From the NCBI RefSeq assembly GCF_030272615.1, contig NC_081414.1:233852733-233916732 (forward strand): a DNA stretch of 64,000 nucleotides, in the 5' to 3' direction. A program made the translations under genes and the position numbers. Every line of letters starts with the position of its first letter. The stretch's first letter is position 1. This DNA is from Cryptomeria japonica (Eukaryota > Streptophyta > Pinopsida > Cupressales > Cupressaceae). Of the stretch, positions 26,761 to 38,759 are shown in pieces. Under the pieces are notes generated by a model. That model worked only from the letters and a program-made list of their open reading frames with translations, was not told the origin of the DNA and ran no database searches.

Positions 26761-27249
26761 TCTCTTATGAAATCAACTATTTTATGCCATTTTGATTTTA
26801 TTATCATTTATATCTAACAATTTTAAAAATGTTATCACTTACATTAATTTCTAGGTTAATATTTATTTTGTAGATTCTAATAGAATTGAATACCATACCC
26901 AAACAATATCTAGTATGAACTAGTTAGTTACAGGCTAGGTTCCAAGCGTACTTGGTAACACAATTTTTGAGCTTGTGTTTGTTTATGATTTAACGATTGA
27001 TGCATCTAGCTTTTCTACGCATCTACTTTGAATACAATGAGAGGGTGATTTTGTCTAAGCCAAGAGACCCTGCTATATAATATCACCCAAGAAAGATACT
27101 GATATTTTACCTTGGAAATATAAGCCTTTTGTAAGTATAATTCAATGAATTGTGATAATAGCTTAAAACAAAGTGAACTAAAATTTTATTGAGTTCCCCA
27201 TTGTATTTTAACAAATCACCTAGGAAGATGTTTATTCCTAACAATTTCC

Positions 27250-28230
27250 AATTCTCTTTCCAAAAGGATGAAAAAGAAGAGAAAGGAACTAATTAATGTT
27301 GGGACAGAATTTAGAAGACCTATGTTTTGCTTCTGAAAGCTACTAGCCTAGAGAGCATGGAAACAATCTGAAGTCATGGGAGAGAGTTTCAGTTCTATCT
27401 CTAGAAATTATGTCTAGTACTCTTGTATTGAATTTTTAAATCCTTCCGAGTTTAAATGTTCATGAGGAAACTCTAAAATTTTAATAAAATACATAAATGA
27501 AAACCAATTTTGTTTTCGTCGGAATACTTTTGAAAATCACATCACCTCAGTAATTGAACTGTAACAATAAGATTGCATACAAAGTGCAGGTTTACTATGA
27601 AACATGTTAAAAGGGTTAAACTGTTTCAATTAATACAAACACTGGAACTATTAAACAACAATAGCTTGTTGGTAATCAAGATTTTGGACTATACCCACAT
27701 TTTACACCTTTTCATACAGTTACAAAGAACATAGAAAACATGTACGTGGAACTACAGATTCCAACATATGTAAAAATACAACAATCTAAATAAGAATGGG
27801 AAGCATGTGGAGAATGGTTAAGACATGCATAAATAAAAGGAAAACAAAAATCTCTCAATGTGTATCACAAACAAATCAAGGAAAAAAGCTTTTAGGCAGG
27901 GGACCGATATGATCATAAAAATTTCAAAACTTCCAAAGTATAGAGCATTTGAGATTTTACAAAGAATGCGCTAATTCAGCTTTATTCACGATGAGGCATA
28001 TTCACAACTTTTGCAGTCGCACCATGGTGTTGTTCGTGTTGGCTCTGTTGGACCCTACAATTAAGATTCAATATACGTACATTATTCAATAAGATTAATT
28101 GTGCAACATAATTATATATTGAAAAGTGTGTTATCTTATTGAGCTTCGCTTTGTTTCGAGAATAGTTTAATATTCTTTACTTAATAGGGCCAACCATGTG
28201 AAGGTGGAAGCTCATTTGGCCCCTCCCCCC
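27250..28230. other. Unassigned non-coding part of the CACTA
   Basis: AT-rich, with no coding frame. It lies downstream of the TnpA-like gene. Confidence 0.4.
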
Positions 28231-28234
28231 CCCC

Positions 28235-28440
28235 TAACATCACTCTAAATTCCCCATTAACATCTAACATTCATTCATTCTTTCATCCATTATTAAAATA
28301 TAACATTCATTCATTATCACATAACATTCATTAACACATAAAATTCATTAACTTTCATTAACACGCAACATTCATCAATAACCATCAACACATATCATTC
28401 ATGAACATTCATTAGCACATAATTACATTCATTAACATAT
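28235..28440. repeat. Degenerate tandem array of AACATTCATTAACACAT-type units
   Basis: A 12-20-bp unit containing CATTCATT or ATTCATTAAC recurs about a dozen times just downstream of the TnpA-like gene's stop codon. Confidence 0.7.
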
Positions 28441-28475
28441 AAAAATTAGTTATTATCAAATAAGGTAGATTACAA

Positions 28476-31400
28476 TCATTTCTTTCTTTGTTTTTTTTTT
28501 GAAGCTATGTAAAGTCTAAGTAGAGCATCGTCTTCTTCATCATTTCCCCCATCTTCGGATGTTTTGCCCTCTTCTCATGCTCTTGATGTATGCCTAGTCC
28601 TATACAAAGGACGAGGATGCTGAACCAAAGGGGGGTCCTCTGCAATAACAAAGAATTGGGTTAAATTCAAAACATTTTTTTATTATTGTTACAAGTATTT
28701 CATTAATTTAAAGAACACAACCGTTACACTCTTTACCTGATGGGGCCACATCATCTTCCACATCATTTTGTCTAGCCTCAACCTCAACATGTTGAACACC
28801 CTCTAGATCCTCTAGAGTTGAAATACAAAACGTTACATTAATCAATACACCAATTGCAATTAAATTTGTTTAAAGGAATAACAGTGGTCCTCTTTACCTG
28901 GTTGGGGAACATCACGTTCCTAATGTTGTCTACCCGGATCATGCTCCACTTGGTCACCACCGACTACATGCTCTAAAATATTAACAATAAAGGTTACATT
29001 AATTACTACACTAATTTTCAATTTAAGATGTTTAATTGTATTAATAATTACATAAAAAAATTTGAATAGCAAATGAATACCTCCACTACTAGGATGCACA
29101 TCCGGACCTTCATGTACAGGTTTTGTTCCACGATTATCATGCTGCATTCCAATGTCACGCGCAGTGTTATCATTGCTTGCTTATTTAAAAAAAATATAGT
29201 CACTTTATGTTGAAAATTAACATCAAATAGATTATTGGTTAAGTATTCAATTTGAAATAATTTTCATTTAGCTTATTTACCATTGTGACAGATGCATCAG
29301 AATCTCGTGTTTGCCCACTCAATTCTCGTAGCCGTTCAGCCATGGCTATATAGCCTTGTTGGTAGCCAATTCTCTTGTCATCTTTTGTGGGTGCTCTATT
29401 GAATTCAGAGCCCTGCATTTTGGCTTAGTATTTTGAATTTTGCTTTTATTGTTTGATCAAAAAAAAATTGTTTACAATTTATAAATATTTTGATGTGATA
29501 CTTAATTTATTGATTCTTAAAATTCGTGCGGCAAGTTTCATATAACCACCAGAGCCGAGTTTGTGTTGCCCATGCTTTTCTTGTCTTGCCTTGGTTGCCT
29601 TTGACGTGTCACTCAATCTATGAAAAGTTTGAAATATGTTAGATTATATAAATATAATGAATAATTAGTACATATTCACATTCTTAATAGTATCACATAC
29701 GTTATTCTGGTGTCTGGTGGTGTATTTCCTTTTTTCCTTTCAATTCTCTCCTTTGCATCCAAAATCAGGTCCTTCCACTCCCTCTCTGGAATCATGGGGG
29801 GATGCTTATACTTTACGTTCTTCTCTAAATGTGTCCTGTATTGGTCCCTCACATACTTTAGATATGTGCCAGCTTTTTCCAGGAGCTTAGTCTTGTCAAA
29901 TGTGTCATTTCCAAACAACCCTACCATACAGTTTGTGAGTTCATCTTTTAACTTTTTTTCTTGGTCATTCCACCTTTAAAGCAAAAACAAACCTGTTAGA
30001 TTTAGAAAGAAACTAAAGCTACCTTTGATATAGTTCAACAAATGGATAAAAGGAAAACTATTCTAGCAATGATATGAAATCAAAATAGTGGATAAGGGTT
30101 AGTTCACGTATGATGTTCCACCTTTTACATATGGTGGGCCCAAATATCTGCAATGTAATGTCATTAAGATTTTTATAAAAAATATCATTTCCTGCAAAAA
30201 AAACATGGTATCGTTAGTCCAAAATGAGTGATCAATAAGTAAATTACAATTAGACTAGATATATAATAATAATTTTAAAGTACTTGGAACTTTTTGTATC
30301 TTCAAGGGAATCAATTCTTCATCGCTCACCACCAATGTGGCCTACAACGTTCCCGTACTAGCAATACGGGAAGATCCAAGAAATGATGATATGTTATCAC
30401 CAGTAGTCACCTCTGGCGCATCCTCATGTGCATCTCCTGCCACAGTAAATGAATCCACTATGAAATGCCTCCAAGAAAGAACACTTCAAGGGTAATAAAC
30501 ACATAACAAAAGAGAGAGAAAAAGAGGGATCTACCACTAGTGGGCGGGTCAACACGAGCCGGTGCAACATACGATGTTTGCATGCTATGTGTTGCCGACA
30601 TTGCAGTCGGAAATACAGTTGGGGTCGACCTCAGACCCATGTCAGCACCTGAAGAGTAATACATGAAATATATAAAACATTAAAAAAGCAAGTTCACAAG
30701 TCCAAAGGAGTGGTTTTAATATATAGAACATGGTCATCACCTAAACTACCCGCAATACCCTGATCATCACCACCAGGATGATGAGCCCTTATAAATTTCT
30801 GTAAAAACAACACATACATATTTTAGTTAATGACATAAAAGATAAAAAAATATAAAAAATTATTGAACTTTTGTTATGATTAAAGCTTTCATTACTGCTT
30901 ACTTCCAAGTTTTCCACTATCCGCAACAATAGTTGCACCCTCTCTATTATCTCATCAATTTGAGGGCTTATGGTTGCCAAATCAACAATCTCTTGGCTAA
31001 TTTTTCTAATATTCATTTGTACCAATTGTATAGGGTTTGCGCTAAGTGCGATGTCATCAACGCATAACACTGTCCAACGCCCCACATCCCTTTGGAGGTG
31101 TTGAGGTATTGCAGGTTCCTTTCCCTTATCCCGAACATCTTTCTGTGACAAGAATAAAATTAACACTATCAAAATTACTTCAAAACACTCAAGAAAAGAT
31201 CATAATGTAACAGTTTGCTTCTATCTAATTTGTACAATTACAATGAGGTTTACCTGCTCCGTAGAAGTGTCGGGACCTACACCCCTATCTGTGCTATGTG
31301 GTGGATCCATGTGGCCCTGTGACAAAGAAAAAATATAAAAACGTTAGCGAAATGAAACCAATAGACTTAGCAAAAAAACTTATTAATACAATGGTTTATT

Positions 31401-32375
31401 GGATTCATTAATTGGAAGTTGGCTTAAATGGTATATATATAGTACATACCACCCCCATGATAGTAACTTTGTTTGTATCTATACGATTCAAATTGTAATC
31501 GATTAGCAGCTCTTCCCCTGCACTTATTGATTTTATCGCACATACAAACACACAATTTCCCTCACGTGCCTCAAATATGCAATTGGGTTGCTTATTAGTT
31601 GACCCAGGTCACGTACTATTTATAAAACCTGCAATATTCCCTGTTGCTTTTGGCCTTCCATCAATGTATACAGCCACTCATTTACTTTGATCATTATCTT
31701 TTTGTTGTATATAATTGGCTGACAATGCATGCCTACGCATACTTTTTTTATATCGAACAATCTGCATCCAATCATTATAATTGTAACAAGGTCCAACAAA
31801 CTCCATCAATTCAGCAACTTTGTTGTAATAGACCTTTATGTTGTCCATGGAAAATAGGCCCAAACCATGTAACAATGAAGGTGCTATGCGATATATCCTC
31901 TCATTAACACAAAAATCAGTGTTTATTGGAGGAAGTTCCTTGGGTACACATTGTTTCAGTAGATGTTTGTACCTTAAGGGCACCTCAATGTCGCCTTTGG
32001 TCTCATCATCATAAGAACATGACCCCCCTTGAGCAAGAAAAAATTTCATGCATTTATTGAATTTTCATCTAATCTTTTGACCTCTAGTTGATCTCCCTAT
32101 TTGAGATCTATTACATGTCTCACTTTCCTCTTCTATTCCTGCATTTCCCTCACTCGAGGAAGACACATCTGACAAATGCCTATTTGGTGATACGTGTGCA
32201 CCATCAAATGAGAGAGTTAGTTGGTAATGAGAGAGATATTTTGCAAATGAGGGTAATATTGATGAAGAAGTCGGCCATAAAGTTGATGTTGAGATTAAAA
32301 TTTGAGTAAGTCCAACTGGGGCCTCAAGTGTTGATAACTGTATTAGATTTGCTGCTAATGTTGAGGTTTGAAAAA
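28476..32375 (-). pseudogene. TnpA-like CACTA gene with N-terminal SET domain (multi-exon, broken by stops)
   Basis: Most of a multi-exon minus-strand gene joins in phase: 32375-31450, 31316-31254, 31142-30903, 30798-30741, 30648-30535, 30436-30284, 30191-30122, 29973-29701, 29617-29502, 29423-29281, about 29180-29081, 28972-28898, 28811-28737, 28639-28476. Nearly all introns are GT-AG; only the junction into the exon at about 29180 was not resolved. The first exon carries SET-domain landmarks in order: HGLGLFS (about 31870), ELMEFVG, YIDGRPKATGNIAGFINST ending near 31612, PNC, and GEELLIDYN (about 31510). SET folds transfer methyl groups to lysine; here the canonical NHS of the active site reads NST, so activity is doubtful. 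The exon at 31142-30903 predicts a coiled coil; 29973-29502 resembles the plant En/Spm (Ptta) transposase domain. The end is acidic, then basic (SKKKQRKK). Six in-frame stops (32065, 31678, 31609, 30342, 28920 and one in the last exon) break it. A further 5' exon at 32445-32494 is possible. Confidence 0.65.
31450..32067 (-). other. SET-domain segment of the TnpA-like gene
   Basis: This is the portion that reads as a SET fold: an N-terminal strand-and-turn with HGLGLF, the ELMEFVG segment in the place of the usual YxGE, a YIDG...GN..GFIN core, a PNC cysteine and the closing GEELLIDYN. Two in-frame TGA codons (31678 and 31609) fall inside; the flanking frame is unbroken. Pre-SET or post-SET cysteine clusters were not seen. 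Plant SET proteins of the ATXR or SUV type would be the natural source if it was captured; this is inference. Confidence 0.65.
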
Positions 32376-32504
32376 CTAAGGAAGTTTGTTTTTCTTGTAA
32401 TTTTTAAAAAATATATTATTTCTATAAGGTGTATTGACTTATACCTGTCGATCCATGAGACTATGCAAGATCCTCGTCAAAGGGGTTCAGGTTCCTGCAC
32501 CAAC

Positions 32505-32800
32505 AATTAAGCATCATAAGCATTACATTTGTAATTTGATAAACAATAAATACTGCAGTATCATAAGCATCATAAGCATCACATATGTATCATCATATAT
32601 GTAATTGAGCATCATAAGAATCACATATGTATCATCATAAACATGTAATCCATCACATACGTATCATAAATCACCATCCATCACATAGCTAATAAGTAGT
32701 CCACATTCCATAAATAAACACAAAGTTCAAAAAATGTCACATGTATCATCATAAGCATGTAATCCATCACATATGTATTTTAAATCACCATCTATCACAT
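32505..32800. repeat. Degenerate CATCACATATGTATCATCATAAG-type array
   Basis: Units with ATCATAAGCAT, CACATATGTATCATC and GTAATCCATCACAT recur between the two CACTA genes. Confidence 0.65.
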
Positions 32801-32974
32801 AGCTAGAGGTGCATCATGAATTAATTAAGTAATGGCATTAGAATTCAAAACATATGAATTATTTATGTAACCATATAAGTCAAATCAATTTCTATCAAGT
32901 TATCAATATTAAATAGATAATATAATAATCACATCTCATACATTTCATTCATGTCATTGATCTTCTTCTTCATC

Positions 32975-32978
32975 CAAC

Positions 32979-33025
<47 letters not shown>

Positions 33026-33175
33026 GTAGTCGTCGTCGTCATCATCGTCGTCATTGTGTTCGTCATCGTCATCATCATCACCATCACCATCACCATCACC
33101 ATCACCGTCACCATCACCATCACCATCACCATCACCGTCACCGTCATCATCAGCAGCAGCAGCACCATCATCATC
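32975..33175 (-). repeat. Compound trinucleotide/hexanucleotide repeat encoding an Asp/Gly tail
   Basis: On the minus strand, runs of GAT and GAC and of GATGGT/GACGGT fall in the transposase frame after the TAG at 33221. They would encode four Ala, then an alternating Asp-Gly run, then a long poly-Asp run ending in ELDEEEDQ and a stop at 32954. Open frames in the other registers (poly-Met, poly-Ile) are artefacts. Confidence 0.85.
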
Positions 33176-36100
33176 AACTTCTTCTTCATGTACATTTCCG
33201 TTAGGAACATCATCGACTAACTATCGATTGTGATAATCTTCTACTTCTTCGGTATCTTCTTCTTCCATCACATTATACATTATCGGCCTTCCTCTTGGAT
33301 CATGTCTAACAACAAATGACCAACCCGGTTTATGTGGAACCTCCGAGTAAAATACCTGCTCACATTGACTTGGAAGAACATAGGGCTCATCCCCAACTCG
33401 TTCAAACGACCTTGTATTAACCATTGTAAATCCATTATCATGTTCGATAATAGTTCTATCAGGGTCATTTTTATTCAGTCGTAGCCTATACAATTTGACA
33501 ACGAACAGAACTAATTTGAAGGAATTAAAGTCACACTCAAGTATATCATCCAAAATGCCATAGTATCGATTTTGAGACTCTTGAGGATGTATGTCGTTTC
33601 TAGATGAAATATTGGTCACCTCAAAGACTGCAGTTATCCCAGAATCACAAGTTTTCTTTGTGTCATCCAACTGTTTGATGCGAAATTTATGGCCATTGCA
33701 GCACATAGCCTTGTGGTGTTTGACCTGCAATATGTCTTAACATATTAAAATTATTGCATCATGAGTTGATAAACATACGGGTGATTAATAAAATTATACG
33801 TACCTGTTGAATTCTTAAACCATATGCTAAATCAATTTCCCTTTGTGTAACATTGGAATCTCCATTACGATGAGCTTCTTTAACCAATGAAGCGACACCA
33901 TCCCATGTTAATGTGCGACCAGAATGTTGACATCGTTCAATCCACACTGTCATCCAATCAAGATTGTTTGCAATATAAAAATGTAGCGCATCCCACTCCC
34001 AACCAACTATACAAATAATTAATAGACCACTTACAACTAATTTATTTAGAAGATGAAGAATTAATTTACACCAATAACATCTTATAATTACCCCTCACTT
34101 TCTTCAATCTACCTTTCCCCATCAAGTGCTCCCCTTCGAATTTATTAATGGGGTTGGGATCCCAAATGTGTTCTACATGGATTTTTTTTGCAAACTTAGG
34201 AAGATATTCAGTAATGTACACCATAGTTTGGTATACCATATATCCCTCCACCATAGAACCCTCAGGATGTGCTCTTTGTTGAACCAAAGCCTTCAAAAAT
34301 TTCAGGTGCCTCTCAACCATCCACATTGACCTAGTGTGTACAGGTCCACACAATTTGATCTCCTCAACTTGGTGTATGAGGTAGTGTTCTTGTGCATTGA
34401 AAAAAGTTGAAGGTAGACACTTTTGCATTTCACACATTAGATGAGGGATTTTTCTCTTCCAATATTTTATATCTTCCTTGTGGATTTCTTTAGATGACAA
34501 CCACCTAAAAGAGATTGAAGACGCAAAAATATATAAATGAGACTTTACAAAATAATATACAATATATTGCATAACAAGTAAAACAAATGGCAAATATAAT
34601 ATCTATACAACAAATTGAACAAACATCACTACTTACCTCATGTATTTTCCAAGATCATATATGACTTGCTTGATATTATTGTCGAAGTGGTCTGGGAGAG
34701 ATAGAGGTAGAATGTACTACAACAATTATAAAATGATCTTTTCATTGTTTTCTAACATAATACAATGAAAAGTACATGCGTAGTATACAAATATATAGTA
34801 AATACACAAGAACATGAATTACCTTAATGAAGGTATGCCAATCATGCGTTTTCATCCCTGGCCCAAATTCACTCTTCTTTGATATGAGATTGTTTATGTT
34901 CGCAGCAAATCCTGTGGGAAATCAAATTTTTCGTATGACTTCTTTTATAGAATTGCTTTGCTGCTCCGTTAATAACCAAGGAAGGGCACTTATATTAATC
35001 TGATCTCCATTGCTATTTGATTGAATGACATTTTTCATTGCATGATTGGATTCCACAATGTCACTACAAATTTTGACAATTTTTTCTTTGTCACGCCTTC
35101 CATCCAATATTTTCCATAATGTCTCTGTTATATTCTTTCCAATATGCGTTGTATCAAATAAATGCACAATTTGTAGCTGCTCGTAATAAGGCAACCTACT
35201 GAATTGTCTGGGATAAATTTTTAGTCCCTTTCGAAGGTGGTCATCCATGCCTTGACGACCTTCAGTATCATCAATTACATCATCAGTAAACAAAACATGA
35301 TAGAAAAATTCAAATTCCAAACATAAACCGTTAGATGGAATGACATTACCTTGACGATTAATTTTATTATATTCCAACTTCCATAAGTGAGGAGTCATTC
35401 TTCGTGGCTTTGATGTAGTCTCTTCTTTCCCATTGAAAAGATGTTTTTCAGTATTCCGGTACTTATGATTTTTGTGAAGGAAGTGCCTATACTCATCAAA
35501 CACCTGCTTTCCTAAACTTTTTGAATGACAGGATTTCATCTTTGGACCACAAACTGGACATGCAAATTTTCCCTTTGTTTGAAGACCTGCAAGATAATGT
35601 ATAATTCTATTAAATCTGTTAATTTTTATAATTATAATTATCATGCACAACTTGAACACTATAACGTACCACAAAAATGTGTTAGCCCTGGGGCATCATG
35701 TATTGTCCATACAAGCATTGCATGGAATTGAAATTGTCTTTGTCCTATTGGTCTAGAGATGTCATACATGGTCACACCATTCCATAACTCTAGCAACTTG
35801 TCGATAAGAGGCTCAATATATACATTCATATCTTTAACTTGGTACTTGCCTAGTGGAATGAACAAAAACATTACATAATTATTATGACCATTTTACTGCA
35901 ATATTTATAATTAAATGTAGATGACTATTAAATGATAAAATACCTGGAACAATCATTTCCAACATTATGTGCTCCCTCTTTATTGACATCCATGGAGGAA
36001 TATTATTGTTGATAACAAAAATAGGCCACACCGAGTAAACAGATCTCAACTCTCCAAATGGATTGACACCGTCCGCTGCCAATGAAAGCCTGAGATTATG

Positions 36101-36504
36101 AGGTTCTTCTTTAAAGTGTGGCCACTTTTCCTCTATGTCCATAAATGCTAAACCATCCGCAGGCATTCGAATAATGTCATCTCGACTTCTATTGCGTGCA
36201 TGGTAATCCATAAATTGTGCCAAGCTAGTGCACCTGAATAATCGTTGCATATGTGGAATAATGGGAATATAATGAAGAACCTTGCGAGGCACCTTTTTTC
36301 TTATTTGATTTGTTCGATATCTACTGATATGACATTCAGGGCATTCTATTCCAAATTCATGTTGTTTATGATATATAATATGATCATTGGGACAAGCATC
36401 TATTGTTTGATACTCCATTCCAATATCTTTCATAATGGTAGATAATTCTTGGTATGAGCGAGGTAGAATATTTTATGGTGGTAAGAAAAACTCACCTATC
36501 AATC

Positions 36505-37986
36505 TGTAGACATATAAAAATGACCATATTCCTAAATGAATATTTTATGTTCATTTCCCTATTTAATTAAATCCAATTTAATTAAATTATCCACATTCTT
36601 CTATTTTATTAAATAAATTATTCAATTTATTTAAATAAAATTCACTATACCATTTAATGAATAAATCATTTTATTCAATTAAATCCCCCCTATCCACTTT
36701 TAATTAAATTCAAATTTAATTAAATAAGTTGTCCCAAATTGAATAAATCTAATTTATTTAATTTCTCCAAATTGTAACCAAATTGAATGAAAATCATTTA
36801 ATTCAATTAAATCCTATTATCCCTCCATCCACTTGCAAAATCCCAAACCCCTTCCTAATCCCTTCTAGAATCTTCTAATCGCTTCTAATTAACCTAACCC
36901 TCCTCTAAATTTTGTCACATCCCTAAGCAAAGGGAAGTCACTTCTCAAAATGGCCCAAAGTCTTGGATAACCATTGAAGGTTTTCAACCTTCAACCACCA
37001 AAACCCTTAAAGTCTTTGAAAACCATTGAAGGCTTCCAACCTTCAACCACTTAATCCCCAAAGTCTCCAATAACCATTAATGGTTAATTCAAACCCTCCC
37101 ACATGGTTAAAACATTTGTTTTGACTCAACCTCTATCCAACCCAAAGGTCTCATCAGGCCATTAATGCTTTGACCATGATTATCTCTTAATCATTTGCAC
37201 AAAGGTTTATCCTTGGATTAACTCTTAATCCAGTGGGTAATCTTAACTTAGACTTGACCCTTAGCCTTTAGATAACCATGAGGTCTTCTCAGGCCTTTAA
37301 TGCCTCCAACCTCTTCTCTCAACCCAATCCTATGTTGACACTTGTCACCATTTCATTGGTACAAATTGTGCACATGGATCCCCAACTTTCAAACCTGGCC
37401 CTTGATTAAACCTTTCAATCCTGGCCATCCATTGCCCTATTTTTGCTATAAATAGAGCTCTCATTCCTCCATTCTAAACAATCATCTTTTAAATTTGAAG
37501 CATTATACTTATACTCAAATTCTTTCAAGCTTTCATTTCATATATGCTCCCCATTTAGCCTCTTTTAGATCATAAATTAGACTAATATGCATGCTTAGAA
37601 TAAGTTCTTTATCATTTTAGCTCAATCATAGATTAAATATAGTATGCTAGGATAGTATCCATACTAATCTTGTCATCTTATCATTTAGATTATTGCATTT
37701 TAGCATCATACATAGCTTACAACACATCTCATACTAAAATCAATTAAAAGCATCTCTCGTTCTCATATTTGCCATCCCTAAACCATTTTGCTCAGTGATT
37801 TGAGAGCAAAAACCTTGGTTTGAGGGACATTGTGAGATAGAGAACCATGGGACCCTCCTTGGGAAGCTGAGTAACACATCGTTACTCCATAGCTTGCATC
37901 AAGAAGTCCTGTGTGTGTGTGTGTGGATTGGTATTTCTCGTAATTTTCACATTTTAAGTTTTATTCACCCACTTTTCCTGCATACA
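36505..37986 (+). mobile_element. Solo LTR inside the CACTA transposase gene
   Basis: Starts TGTAGACATATAAAAATG and ends CTGCATACA; CAATC flanks both sides (36500-36504 and 37987-37991), a perfect 5-bp TSD. A TATAAATA box at 37447-37454 gives the plus orientation. Related to the solo LTR at 6139-6921 (same TGTAGACA start, AT-rich palindromic block). It lies at the 3' splice site of transposase intron 2. Confidence 0.88.
36955..37085. repeat. Tandem duplication of about 60 bp in the solo LTR
   Basis: The block AAAGTCTT...AACCATTGAAGG...CCAACCTTCAACCAC occurs twice in a row, with a third partial unit (AAAGTCTCCAATAACCATTAATGG). Confidence 0.75.
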
Positions 37987-38759
37987 CAATCTACAGCAAA
38001 AAAAAAAGTTTGAGGTGTTAATATAAAGAATATTAATGGTACATGATTCACCATTTATTAACTATAATGACATGTATGACACACCTTAACATACGTGAGA
38101 TTGTTATGTTGGATAAACCATTCGTAACCTTCAAGTTCACCAACAACAATACAACAGAGAGAAGAGTTGTTTGGGAGCCTTTGTAAAGGGGCTCATATGC
38201 CTTCTCAAGAAGAGGTAAATCATGAACATCAAGGTCATCCTGATCATCATGATCAACTATGCCAGTACTAAATGTGTCATGGATCAATGTATTTGTACCA
38301 TCATCTTCAATTGTGTTTTCTGGTGCATGATCGTCATCTTCCATGGGATCATTATCTTCAGCTTTGATATTCACACCTCCATGTTCCTCCACTTCGAAAC
38401 CATATTCTTCGGGTTGTGTTGGTCCATATCATGTGCCCTAGGGTGCTCGACCTATATAAAAATGATCAACATAAATAAACCATGATCATGATCTCATTAT
38501 CAAGTGATTTCTTATGTATATAAATTGTTAAAATGATATAATGAACAACTTACCAGTGGATGATAATCATGTCCCCCTTCAATGTGACCATGCTGCCTAC
38601 AATGTTTCTTAGCTGTTTTGATTAGAAGTCTTCTAGTCTTTAATCCCTTACAAATTTTGCAGGAACAATAACATTTCCCATCACCTTTTCTTTTCAAGTT
38701 AGACCTTAATCTAGCAATTGTCTCCTTATTTTGTTCTTCGCTGATATTATCTGACATGG

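Larger units (their letters stand above)
32954..38757 (-). pseudogene. CACTA transposase (TNP2 type), nine exons, broken
   Basis: Exons by splice phase: 38757-38554, about 38450-38085, 36503-35944, 35849-35670, 35586-34823, 34716-34637, 34504-34092, 34006-33804, 33724-32954. Exon 1 has a CYCSCKICKG...CRQHG cluster (zinc-binding N-terminus). Exons 2-5 form the Tnp2/Transposase_21 region (LPLLEKAYEPLYKGS; DACPNDHIIYH; ECPECHISRYR; LSLAADGVNPFG; ACPVCGPKMKSC). Exons 6-7 are DUF4218-like (FFNAQEHYLIHQVEE) and exons 8-9 DUF4216-like (FYSEVPHKPGWSFV), the standard order for plant CACTA transposases. TNP2 cuts the element ends. Stops include those at 36473, 34919 and 33221, plus disruption at the start of exon 2. 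The last stop precedes an in-frame acidic tail. A solo LTR sits at the exon 3 acceptor. Confidence 0.85.

Noticed and set aside
28235-28440. Regularly repeated short units resembling a CRISPR array
   Set aside because: Units and spacers are degenerate and of irregular length in a plant nuclear context; it is a simple tandem repeat.
32929-33220. Poly-Met and poly-Ile/Val open frames
   Set aside because: Off-register readings of the GAT/GAC repeat; the register with meaning is the minus-strand transposase frame encoding Asp/Gly.
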